A stretch of 64,000 nucleotides of DNA, taken from the NCBI RefSeq assembly GCF_026213295.1, contig NC_079423.1, positions 16,136,197 through 16,200,196 on the forward strand, written 5' to 3'. Each line of letters opens with the position of its first letter. Within the stretch, counting starts at the first letter, position 1. The stretch is from Gadus chalcogrammus (taxonomy: Eukaryota > Chordata > Actinopteri > Gadiformes > Gadidae). The notes under the pieces are model-generated. The model did no database searches and was not told the origin of the DNA. It saw nothing but the letters and a program-made list of their open reading frames with translations. The position numbers and the translations under genes are program-made. Positions 14,821 through 30,590 of this stretch are shown here, piece by piece.

Positions 14821-16790
14821 CATAACCAGTAGTTGGATTGTGCGCACACTTGTTTATGCAGAAACACGACCCGGCATCTCTGTGCATTTATAAGTCAAGG
14901 TCGAGGTGAGACTGCACAGTGGGATACCGCTAAAGGAGTGTGTGTGTCTACGGAGGTGGAAGTCAACTACAACAAATCAACCAGACATTTTGTGAGAGAA
15001 TAAAATCCAATTATTGCCTTCCTAGAAACAATTGTTTCTTATTGAATGGCCTGATATACAGCACAAGCCTAAAACCGGTGGTCATTTCCGAGTCATTTGA
15101 GGTGTAACTAAATGTGGAAAAAAAATGGAAACACAGGCTTTATTTGTTCTTCTCAACAACTCAAGAAGAACAGTGGGCCCGAAAATGTAACATTGATGAT
15201 CTGATTTATTTCTCTGTTGTCATCTTACTTTGACAATGACAGCTGCATTCCATTATCGTCGCTATCTTTTCCCTTTTAATTGGCGTGTGTGTCGAGAGAA
15301 CTATTACAAATGGCGGAAAAGTATTAAATTATCACCAACATTATGGGATGTATTAAGGCTACCCAGGTGGTTAAGTTGGATAGACTACATTAACCTACAT
15401 GTATGGAGAGCCTTGATTACACCAGAACAGACGGAGACACTTTTTTTCCCTCTTAATGAATAAAAACACTAAACACTAAAATTCATGGCCTAAAGGTAGA
15501 GATATATTGTGGACATTTGATTTGACATCAAATAATAGCAGTGCATGCAGAATATATCCTTCTGCTATTTTAGTCAGACTCCTCCTTATTGATTCATCTT
15601 GTTTTTATTGATTCATAATTGGAGAAACACGCTTTTTTTGCTTGCTACATTGGTATTCAATGGTAGTAAAACATTTTGCTAGGATATCTCCATGAAGACT
15701 CACCTTTTAGTGAAGAAGGCTATCAATGAGTAAGCAATAATTACGAGGAAATAGGAAAAAGCTAGAAGGAAATAGTTACATCATGCCAGCAAATGGTTCA
15801 CCAAAGATTGTTTTTCTCTTTCATGACTGGAGTTGCATTCTATTGGCAGGTTATTTTACCCCAAATTGCTAATTAAAGGGCCCAGCTTTCCATGTAGATT
15901 TTGTAAGAGATTCTTTGGTGTATTTAATTTAGCACTCCTCACGTTTTCACTTCATAAACTTGGCAGCTAACACTGTATACCCTATATTCCCTGGCAGCTT
16001 AATACACAAAAGGTTGTGAAGGTTAAATACTTTCTCGGCGGGCTGAAAATATTGTAGCTTAAACCACAAATATTGAGTATAATGGATGTAGACTGCTTCC
16101 TGTAGTTATTTATTCTCCACATTTCTCTTTGACAAATCCATTGCAGCAAAACTCAATGCCTTTACACCACTGTGTTCCTTTCTTTAAACTCTGCGAGGAG
16201 AACAGGATAGTTATAGATGGTGTTTTTCCTACAAGGACATACTGAATTACCGCTTAAATACATTCACAGTGTTTTCTTACATCGCAAAGGGATATCTCTA
16301 CCTCAGTTTCGGGTAGATTTCTCTTAAAACAACCGTTGTTTATAGGTACTGATTAAACTTTTATAGACCTGCAGCCGTGAAGTAGGATTTAATAAGCAAT
16401 GCAGAAAGCCAATTAATCACAACATTAAACTTTCTTAGGTGTTCTCGCATCCAGCAGTGAGAAACAGAATCGGAGCTTACTTAATAATTTATTAAGTTCA
16501 TATTTTCTAACGAGGTTGCCACTTACCAATGGCAGCGTATTTCTAGTTCTCATACGTTCAGCAGTCCAGGCAGAGATTGTGATCAATAATGACACAACCA
16601 CCTCACACTAATCCCGACCCGTTCCCATTAGTCATACCATCTGCTTGTGAAGTTCATATCATTAAGTGTTTCCATGTTTTTCGGGGGAATTGAACCCATC
16701 GCTTCAAATGTAGCACCGTCGGTGACCTTATGGAAGAACCCAAAAGAAAAAAGATGAATTACATTGTTAGGAATTTCCTGTTGATGTCTC
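14821..16790. other. repeat-free AT-rich island, putative conserved non-coding cluster
   Basis: The longest stretch in the first half of the window without a simple-sequence array (about 2 kb). It contains a 16-bp perfect palindrome with two facing SOX-type ACAAT cores (15024-15039), a GCTAATTAAAG homeodomain-like site near 15869, and a homeodomain-like palindrome (16479-16497). A 77-codon frame at 15230-15463 shows no domain. Enhancer function is inferred from texture only. Confidence 0.35.
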
Positions 16791-17806
<1,016 letters not shown>

Positions 17807-18554
17807 TACACAACAGAGAAGTCTTGGAGCCTCCTCCACTTCATCTTAATTTGGCCTCAAAGCGGACAGGAGGAGATATGAGCGAACGCCAGGCCACATC
17901 TCACCTCATCTACACTCGACCTCCTATCCATCATCCGCGGCAGCCCCAAACACCTCGCTCCTCCAGCCCCCCAATGGGAGGAGAGATCATCATGAAGGGG
18001 TGTTTATTATGATGAACATTTCGTTCTTAGATAGGATATAGCTTTGGGGCTGAGGGCTGGGGAGAGGGGGCGAGACACGCGACATTCCTTCTGAATCGCG
18101 TCGTTTTCGTCTCCCCGTTTCTTTCGTGCCTCGACCGGCTATTCACAAAGAAAGGCCTGTGGTCTTCTTCCTCCTATGAACAGCCCATGTGCAACATGGA
18201 CGCCCAGTTCGCTTATTAGGGGAATTCATGAAGCGAGGTTCAAACCCAAAACCCCAAGACTGGGAGCCTTAGAGGGAGTTAGGGTTGGGGCGGATGTCAG
18301 AAGGGGGAATATGACACAATGTACCTCATAGACCGGCTCACTCCCATGTCATATCATACCCCTTATTATGACAACAATCCAAAATCGTTCCAGCGCAATA
18401 AAATATGTCGGAAACACAGCGCTTAAGCACCCCCCTGCCTCAATTACATTTGTGTTCTGTGATAGAAGACATGCGCTGGGGAACCGGCTTCACGGGGAAC
18501 CCAACCCTGTGCTCCGGTTACTGTACTTCCCATTTTCAGTTCTTAAAAACAGAT
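17807..18554. other. unique non-coding sequence
   Basis: Mixed unique DNA. A GGTTCAAACCC motif followed by GACTGGGAGCC (18237-18268) may be a fragment of the same repeat type as 10105-10305; this is weak. Confidence 0.4.
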
Positions 18555-18582
18555 GGGGGGGGGGGGGGGGGGGGGGGGGGGG
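18555..18582 (+). repeat. poly-G run (28)
   Basis: Uninterrupted run of 28 guanines, the longest homopolymer in the window. It is a strong G-quadruplex candidate and likely length-variable. Confidence 0.97.
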
Positions 18583-20123
18583 AATAACAATAATCTAGTT
18601 TGGATTACTGGCACATTTCAAGCTGGCCACAAATGAATCGTTAAAAATGTGAGGATTTCCTTTGGCAACTTTCTTTTACACTTTTCTTTTGTCATATTTC
18701 TGAATTTGGGAAAAAGTGCAGCTTTGCCTCGTGATGTTTTGGCTAAGGCTACAGCAATTATGGCTAATGAGGCCTAGCATGGCCGCCGAGACAACAGGCT
18801 ATAATCCATAAATAGCAAAGTGTGCTCCCGGGCTACCAGGCTGCCATGGTAACAGGATCAAAACGGGGAGGGATTACCATTAAGACATCTTCAAAACATT
18901 AAGTCTTAAGCTCCCTGGTTGTGTTTAATGTAAATACAAATTGACCTTTCGTTATAAAAATCAAAGTTATGGTTAACCATGTCCCACGATGTAAACACGC
19001 AGGGGTTAGCCTCTGTTCATCGCCTATAGAATAGCGCCCCGGAATCGCGCTGTGTATTCCCAGGGAAATATTATTGATTTACAGTTAGCGCAAAAACCCA
19101 TCCATAATTCAGGCATAAGCTGCAGGCGCTTCATTGACAGGCAAGGAAAATCCTTTTTAAAAGCACAGGCAGCATGGCAGAGCCTTTGAGAGACAGGCAG
19201 GGCCTCAAGTAGAAGGACAGCCCCCGAGAACCGCTATGAGAAGCAGAAAGAAAATAGGAGCAAAGTATAGCCAATCACGGGGCATTCCTGCCAGGCGATG
19301 CACCTCGGGGTCGCCGGGTCAAAGGTGGAGGGGCTGCCTGGATAGCACAGCTGTGTGCAATGAGAAGCCCTACACAGCCTCCCCTTTGTGACCCTCTAAG
19401 TCTCCGCTTCCACCCGAGAGATACCCATAACACATCTGGGGCTTATTGGGCCCTCACAGCCAGGTAGCACTGAGGACCAGAGGGTTTGTTTGTCACTTAT
19501 TAACCCTGTCCCGGCCTCATCATCACAACCATGACTGACGGATCCATTTGACAACCCCCCCCAACCCCCTGAAGTCAGCTTTTCAAGTCTCGGCTTGATA
19601 AAAAAAGACGACAAAGAAGTAAATGCAGGGATGTTGGCGGAAACGCAACCGAAAATGGGAGTGGGTCTTCAGTGCCATCATTCAATGTCAACTGTGAATA
19701 CAAATTGGTAAATGTTCTATGTAATGTCGGTGTCTCTGTCTAAATAACGCTAACATTGCATGACATTTATGTTGCGTTTTTTGGAGTACTCAGTCGCTTT
19801 ACAAGACGAGTCAAACCTAACTATTTCTGGACAGAAATAGCCAAAACATTCTGGTTCAAGTGTGGCTAATTGGGAGATGAGTGGAAAGATCAAAGTAGAC
19901 CCAATACCAGTTGTCCCACGTGCATGAGTCCATGTCCATTTTGAATATACGTTGGTGGGGTTAATAAGAGCAAGAAATGGACGGTTTGGCCGTATCGATG
20001 TGCTTGCTTTGTCTCTGCAACGTGCACTCAAGGCAGATATCTGGAGGAAGATCAGATTCATGATAAATGACCTGTCCATCCCTTAGTCTGGTGCCCCCAA
20101 GTCTGTTGACCTCTGTCCCCAAG

Positions 20124-20132
<9 letters not shown>
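18583..20132. other. unique sequence, putative conserved non-coding DNA
   Basis: About 1.5 kb without long repeats. The 18720-18900 part is motif-dense (AATTATGGCTAATGAGG, TAATCC) and includes an RFX-like X-box (18840-18853). Open frames at 19396-19614 and 19750-20079 (minus) show no domain. Confidence 0.35.
18840..18853. promoter_or_regulatory. RFX X-box-like site
   Basis: GCTGCC-AT-GGTAAC is a near-perfect inverted repeat matching the known RFX X-box pattern (GTNRCC, short spacer, RGYAAC) except for one base. RFX factors control ciliary and other genes. Occupancy is not known. Confidence 0.35.

Positions 20133-20210
<78 letters not shown>
20133..20210. repeat. (CA)39 microsatellite
   Basis: Uninterrupted CA array of 39 units, preceded by a short CT stretch. 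Confidence 0.98.
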
Positions 20211-20213
<3 letters not shown>

Positions 20214-20775
20214 TAGCTTTCTGAAGTTGCAACTTCAGGTTAACCTCGACTAAAGCTCAACTGAATCAGCGTTTCTACAAACAGTGGATAATGCTTCCAA
20301 AGCCTCCGTCCTGTTCAGAAGGTACAAGTAACCATGGCGATGCTTAATTTAACAGAGCTTTTGTTGTCAGTCTGAAACAGCAGCTATCCAATGTAAGGTC
20401 GCTAATCTTTTCCTTAGCCAACCGATCTCAATGCATTAGTCGACTGATCTCGGTCCAGCAGATAAGAGCGAGACTAGATCATGGTGTTCCTTGTGCATTG
20501 ACAGGCTTGTGTTTTGCATGAGCAAAACTTCAGGAATTTATTTATGCATAAGGTTGTTTTTTTTATATGTTAATAGTTTTTTGTATTGCGTATATTTGGA
20601 TGCACAATGCCATCGTCCACCTGCTCGATTTTCATTAATGCCGACTACAAAATAAAAGTCCCCCCTTGAACTCCCTCCACCCCCCCCCTCCGCAAAAAAG
20701 AGGGATCAGGCAGACTTTCTTCCCTTTGTGACATTACCATAATATATTTTATTTATCAAGCGGCCCCGAGTATGC
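20211..20775. other. unique non-coding sequence
   Basis: Unique sequence with a T-rich patch (20553-20590) and a short C-run (20681-20690). No gene was recognised. Confidence 0.45.
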
Positions 20776-20816
20776 TCTCTCTCTCTCTCACTCTCCCTCT
20801 CCCTCTCCCTCTCCCT

Positions 20817-20863
<47 letters not shown>

Positions 20864-20974
20864 CCTCTCACCCTCTCTCTCTCCCTCCCTCCCTCTCACC
20901 CTCTCTCTCTCTCTCCCTCCCTCCCTCCCCCTCCCTCCCTCCCTCCCCCTCCCTCCCCCTCTCTCTCCCTCCCT
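20776..20974. repeat. CT-rich tract with CTCTCC hexamers
   Basis: CTCTCC hexamer units (20790-20830) grade into pure CT and then CCCT/CCCTC repeats. The plus strand is nearly pure pyrimidine. It borders a short CpG-rich patch (20990-21060). Confidence 0.95.
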
Positions 20975-21156
20975 ACCTGTTAGCGGTGCATTCTCGGCCG
21001 CGTGCGAGCGCAGAGCCCTGTGGCCCCGGCGTGTCATCGCGCGGCGAACAGGCGTCTTCAAAGTACGCTCAGCAGATGTCTCTCTTCTCCCGGGACCTTA
21101 TCAGAGAGCGGATAAATAAGGCAGGACCTGAGACATGCAGATGGAGCCAGAGCTGC

Positions 21157-21716
21157 TGCTGCTGGTGGAGGTGGAGGTGCTGCTGATGTGTGAGGGGGCT
21201 GAATGTGGGGGTGATGGTTGCGAAGGAAAGGTGGTGGTGTTGGTGGTGGAGGTGGTGGGGGTGGTGGTGGGGGGGGGAGGCGGTCGTGGTGGTGGGTTGG
21301 GGTGGGTTCTAGTGTCGCAGGTGGAGTCGGTTGTGGTCGGGGGGTTTGGGTGGGGTCTGGTGTTGGTGGGGGTAAGGTGGTGGTGGTGGTGGTGGTTGGG
21401 GTTAGGGTGGCGTCTGGTGTTGGTAAAGATGGTGGTGGTGGTGGTGGGGGTGGAGGTGGTGGAGGAGGTGGTGGAGGAGGTGGTGGTGGTGGTGGTGGTG
21501 GTGGTGGTGGTGGTGGTGGTGGTGGTGGTGGTGGTGGTGGTGGTGGTGGAGGGGGTAAGGGTGGTGGTGTGGGTGTCGGTGGTGGAGGTTGTGAAGGTGA
21601 TGATGGTGGTGGAGTCGGTGGGGGTAATGATGATGGTGGTGGTTGATGTGGTGGTGGGGGTGGTGGTGGTGGTAGTGGGGGTTATGGTGATGGAGGTGGT
21701 GGGGGTAATAATGTTG
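21157..21716 (+). repeat. GGT trinucleotide-rich tract
   Basis: About 560 bp dominated by GGT/GTG/GGA triplets, with a near-pure (GGT) core at 21479-21548. Many GGG and GG runs give high G-quadruplex potential. Long poly-Val, poly-Gly and Thr/His frames on both strands are products of the repeat. Confidence 0.95.
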
Positions 21717-22202
21717 GTAAAAGATTTGCTTAGAAACTGTCTGAATTGATGCATGCATAGATTATTCCAAAGGTCTCCCTCAATACTATCTGAATGTACC
21801 CAAAGGTATTTTAAATGCCCATCTAGAAGGATCCATCCGGACAAGAAACTAATCTAATCTATACTTGAGATTGATTTTTTTCTCAAACCGGTCCTCGCCA
21901 CAAGATAGTGTTTCCGTAAATGTCGTACATTTCTAATTTCACAGCAACAGAAGGCCTCTCCTTTCCTCCAACAAGCTAATTATAAAACTTCAGTAGACAA
22001 AAGTTTAGAAGTATGATACGATCAACAATAACTCCTTCATGGTCAACTTCTATTATTGGGAATAACAACAAAGAGCATCTCATCCAATCTTCAGAGCATT
22101 CACTTTCTGAATGGAAAGAGGATGGATATGTACGAATTAATATCTACATTAAAAACCTTACAACTACAAGTCTCTACAGACTCTTGGATGCTGGCTAGGT
22201 GA
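21717..22202. other. unique non-coding sequence
   Basis: AT-rich unique sequence with no recognised gene. Confidence 0.45.
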
Positions 22203-22458
<256 letters not shown>

Positions 22459-22626
22459 TAAACAAGCAATTATAAGGTTGGTTTGCATTTTTCCAAGTGT
22501 GACCAGAGTCAGCAGAAAAAAGCCAAGTAGTACCATCACCACCCACTGTCTCATTAGCGTCTGGCCGGGAGATGCCGAGGGGTCTCCGTGGTTACGACGC
22601 TCAGAGAAACCAATCGATGACACACG

Positions 22627-22644
22627 CCCCCCCCCCCCCCCCCC
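22627..22644. repeat. poly-C run (18)
   Basis: Uninterrupted cytosine run. Confidence 0.95.
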
Positions 22645-22742
22645 GCACAGTGATGAGGGATTAATGAGCTTCAACACCAATGAGAGCTAATCACCAGCCT
22701 TTACCACGGAAGGGAAAATATATATTTAAACACTCACTATCT

Positions 22743-22744
<2 letters not shown>

Positions 22745-22796
<52 letters not shown>

Positions 22797-22840
22797 AATA
22801 CACAAACACACACACAAATACACAAACACACTCACACAAT
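22745..22840. repeat. CA microsatellite
   Basis: A pure CA array of about 20 units, then imperfect CAAA/CACA copies (a CACAAATACACAAA unit repeated). Confidence 0.95.
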
Positions 22841-22948
22841 ATATATAGAAGAACCTGGGGGGGGAGGGGGGGAGTAAATGTTAAATAGCAGAGAACAACA
22901 GGGAGACAAAGAGATGAAGACGAAGAGTAGACAGTACAGGACGAGAGA

Positions 22949-23158
22949 GGGAGAGAGAAAGAGTAGATAAAGATACAGCGGTATAGTGTCGGAGACAGGG
23001 AGAGAGAAAGAGTAGATAAAGATACAGCGGTATAGTGTCGGAGACAGGGAGAGAGAAAGAGTAGATAAAGATAGAGAGGGGTAAAGAGTTGGACGTAGGG
23101 AGAGAAAGGGAGAGTGAAAGAGTAGATAAAGATAGAGAGGGATAAAGAGTTGAAGATA
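22949..23158 (+). repeat. 49-bp purine-rich minisatellite
   Basis: Tandem units start at 22949, 22998, 23047 and 23098. The first two (49 bp) are identical or nearly so. The third and fourth diverge after AAGAGTAGATAAAGATA, and a decayed fifth copy follows from 23159. The purine bias of the plus strand continues to about 23450. Confidence 0.93.
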
Positions 23159-23450
23159 GGGAGGGACAGGGAGAGGGCTAGAGAATAGATACAGATAGAG
23201 AACAAACAGGGAGGGAGGGAGCGAAAAAAGTAGAGGAAAAGCAGAACACAACAGGGAGAGAAAGGGTGAGAGAGAGACTAGGAAAGAAGAAAGAAAGACG
23301 GAGAGAGACAGAGTTGGAGGCAGAGAAAGGGACGGAGGATTGAGGAGGGGAAGGAACAGCGTAACAGCAGGATAAAACGAGAGGTGAGTGGACGAAAAAA
23401 AAAGACAAAAACAAGGAAAGGGGAAAAAAAGAGTTCCACTGCCTCCTCCA
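23159..23450 (+). repeat. purine-rich low-complexity DNA
   Basis: GGGA/GAAA/GAGA-rich sequence without clear units after the decayed fifth minisatellite copy. Long Ser/Leu/Pro frames on the minus strand reflect this bias. Confidence 0.8.
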
Positions 23451-23572
23451 GACACACTGTGGTTTCCAGATCGATCCCTCTCAACAGGGCTGGAGGCAGG
23501 GGGAGAGGAAGCCGCCACCGCAGGGGGTCCGACCCACCACAGAGCCCAGCCGTCACAGGTACCCCCGCTGAG

Positions 23573-23585
23573 CCACTAGGTGGAG
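23573..23585 (+). promoter_or_regulatory. CTCF-like core motif
   Basis: CCACTAGGTGGAG matches the known CTCF core CCACNAGGTGGCAG apart from one missing C. This is a single motif match, with no binding evidence. Confidence 0.3.
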
Positions 23586-24131
23586 AGTCATTAAAAACAC
23601 ACTCGTACTGGTACTTCCACGCTCTCTGAGGAGCGTAATCACTGAGCCACGCAGCCCCACCCCCGCACGCATCTGCTAACAGTGTCTGGGTGAGAGAACC
23701 ACTCTCTGCTAAATACAATAACAGACAATAGGAAACCTGCTGTGAAATCAATTTGAGCTTGATAAGCACGGAAGAGAATTCAAGCCAAAAAACACGCTGC
23801 AATCAAATATAGTAGTACAGAATCCAAATAGAACTAAATTCTCTCTTAAATTATTTTAAAGGATTTAAATGGTTTAGGGCTGGTACATCACAACAGCTCA
23901 ATGACGGCCTCCATTTTGGATGCATAGGTGCATTGGATAATTAGTCATTATGTGAGTGAAGGCAGTTTGTTAATCGTTTAGTAATTAATAGTGGCATGAT
24001 TCCTCATCCTGGGGCGACATTGTTGTGTTTGAAAGTGCCACAGCGTTCCTCATGCGAGAAAAAAGTTTTCATTGTCGAGGTTGCAGTATATTAAAGTTGG
24101 TTTTGGGTTTTACAGTATGACTCTCTTGAGT

Positions 24132-24172
24132 CTTTTCTGGCGGAGAATATGGCGTATTCTCCGCCAGAAGAG
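24132..24172. repeat. 18-bp-arm inverted repeat (hairpin)
   Basis: The left arm (24132-24149) and right arm (24155-24172) are reverse complements at 17 of 18 positions, with the mismatch able to form a G-U pair in RNA. The loop is 5 nt (TGGCG). The inner 15 bp are perfect. It may have arisen by template switching or could mark a structured RNA. Confidence 0.9.
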
Positions 24173-25050
24173 TATTGGCAACGAATGTTCCCAGGATGCA
24201 TACTGATGCGCAAGCCCTATAAAATGAAGACACAATATCAGAAAGTTTGTATCTACTAGTTTACCATCAAATGAACCAGTTGGCCGCCAAATGTTTGCAT
24301 TTGATAGGCTACTCCCTTCGTTTGGAATCCACAGGTTAGTGGTAAACTAATGTCAGGTTGAGTGGTGACTGATAATGACGATATGCCGATATCAACATGA
24401 AGCATTCATAGCACCCCCTAAAGTTTGAAGCCTTATACAGCACTACCTTTCATCCTGGCACACCTAAAAAGCCCTGATTTCATAGCGTTTCGATTTTAAC
24501 TGCATAGGCTGAACCGCGTAAACGTTAATCGCTCAATCTCGTCACTGTGCCCGGCTTTTATATATAAATAATCAGTTAGGCAGAGGCGCTATTCTGTCTT
24601 TCTTTCCCCCGATTTGCTCTGCATGTGTCTGGCGAGTTGGCCCCACTCCCCGGCCCAAGGCCCGTTACCCTAAACACAGACAATAATAACACAATAATGA
24701 CTCGGGAGGCTGCTATAAGACCGGGCTGAGCCTTCTGCGGCTTCTCACAGGCCTTTTATTTTCCTCCATTTACTCCCCAATTCGTGACCGCAGGAACCCA
24801 CTCAGAGCCAGGGAGAGTGCACCCGGGGGTGGGCACGGCACGGCGGCAGCCCCCGCGACCACATGAAGAGGCACGGCGACGGGGGTCAGCCCGTAGCGGG
24901 CAGCGTGGAACACCAGGGGGATTCTGGGAAAGGTTCGGAGTGGTCCCCCAGAGGATCTTCAGAGATTACACACGCACATTCCACGTAGGGGTCCGAGGGC
25001 TTTTATTTTGTCTGGCAGAAGTTTTTGTCTGGCGAAATATTTGTTAAATG

Positions 25051-28667
<3,617 letters not shown>

Positions 28668-28668
<1 letters not shown>

Positions 28669-30486
28669 ATGTGTTTGTGCATGTGAGCTGAGATTTGTGG
28701 TAATGACAAGCAGTGTGCCCTCTACATGAAAGACTTTTTGTGTGCTGTTGGAAATCACCTTTATTCAAGGCCAGGTTGGACCTGGTTGTAGGTTCTCTGT
28801 TTACAACTGAAACCTAGCCTAACCTTATTACAGCCAGGTGCCTACATCTCCACTCTGTCCAGCAGACAAAAATAAATAAAGCATGTTATCCACGTAGATT
28901 TTCTATGCACATAAAATCCCCCAAAAAACTATTCTCACGTGAATCCCGAAGTTCAGACTGGAAAAGCGACTCACAACATATAGCGTGCGGTTTGATCAAA
29001 ACAATACATAGGTCACATAAATATTCATAATATTTATATATATATTTATATTTGAAAAGTATTCGGTGAAGTGAACTAATGAGGTGTACGGCAAAGGAAG
29101 ACATTAACTGTAGGTCATTTCTCGTAGGAAAGATATAAAGTTGAAAAATGAGCGTAATCCGAATGCTAGCCATCCATTAATTCAAGCCAGCTCCTATCAG
29201 AGTCTTGGCCGTCCCTCCACTTGTAAGAGATTTGTTCGTGTCCAACATTTAGTTGGAGCTAGAACATGAAACTCAATACTGACATTGCCAGATAACAGCA
29301 GCCGTGGTGGTCATAAAAATGTAAGAAAGATTGAATGTTTTATCAAAATGTGTTCTATTTGGACCAGGAAAACATCATCTCAACTGACCTTCAGTACATG
29401 TTGAAGTACACCATCATTAATGGTGTTATCATGCTCTGCCTTGAGAAGGTTGGCTTTCACTGCAACCGGGAAAACTTTATTTGCAACGCCAAACCCAACA
29501 ATAGCAATAGCAACAAAATAAAACCGAAAACAACCAAATCATTCAAACAGACATTTTACTAGGAATATTGTAAATAAAACAATGTGCTTTATTCCGTGTA
29601 ACAGAAATGATTAAAAAGACAACAAGAGGGTGGCCATTTTGTATAAATTCCCGCCACAAAAAAATAACCATTAGGTTATTAAACCCAAACTGAAATGGGC
29701 ATGTGTAATGCGTATACACATCATGTTGTGTACCTTAGCAGTAGAAGGTAATAATATATAATATACACACAGAAAAACCCGTTGAGTCATCAGCCCCATG
29801 TTTTGCTCCACTCTGTCAACACCTTCTTCCATTATGTTTATTATTATATAAGCTGTGCACCAAAGAAGTCATTACCCACTATATGTTAATGCAGATATCA
29901 TGTGTCTCAATGCAATGAACCGAGCGGGGGAAGAGAAAAAAACAACTACCGTATTGTCACAAATTATACGTCGAATCGGATTTGAGGAACGCTCGGATAC
30001 CACGTGTTTTCATTTGACCTTGCAATAAAAGCTAAAATGAGGACAGCTTCATTCCGGCATTTAGATTCTTAATATGGAGCCACCGGGAAATCCATAGTGT
30101 TTTCTGCTGAATGGCCAAAGTATCAGGTTATTAGAATCCTATTTCAACAAGATCCATGTAGCCATTATGGTTATTATTTTCACAAAGGAACACTTGACTG
30201 AATAATGTGCTCTACGTCTCTAATAAAAAACAGCCTTTATCTGTACACAAATCTTTACATAAATCTGCACGACAGCTTGTATTCAACTCGCTGCTCCTGC
30301 AATTGCTACTGTGGTTTCCCTACATAGAAGCAGATGCTTCTATTGCAAAAGGGAGTAACAAGGTCCTATACATGTTCTGATGACATATGTACAACTTGTC
30401 CATACAATGCGACAAGTATTAGATAGCTTTTTTTTATCAATTAATGTAATCGGGTGTGTGGACGTGCAAATGCGCGCATCTCCCTC

Positions 30487-30489
<3 letters not shown>
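28668..30489. other. AT-rich unique sequence
   Basis: About 1.8 kb of AT-rich DNA with no microsatellite apart from a TATATATATAT patch (29035-29048). A 75-codon frame (29335-29562) and a 95-codon minus frame (28886-29173) are A/T-driven and lack domains. Putative conserved non-coding DNA. Confidence 0.4.
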
Positions 30490-30552
<63 letters not shown>

Positions 30553-30590
30553 CTCTCTCTCCCTCTCTCTCCCTCCCTCCCCTGCTTCTC
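30490..30590. repeat. CT microsatellite
   Basis: A pure CT array (30490-30550) followed by CCCT/CTCC units. Confidence 0.97.

Larger units (their letters stand above)
23451..25050. other. unique sequence, putative conserved non-coding DNA
   Basis: Contains a CTCF-like core (23573-23585), AT-rich homeodomain-like motifs (GGATAATTAGTC near 23935, TAGTAATTAATAG near 23979) and the hairpin at 24132-24172. No gene was recognised. Confidence 0.35.

Noticed and set aside
22949..23158. Regularly spaced repeats resembling a CRISPR array
   Set aside because: The units are contiguous purine-rich minisatellite copies without unique spacers, in a vertebrate-like context with no cas genes.
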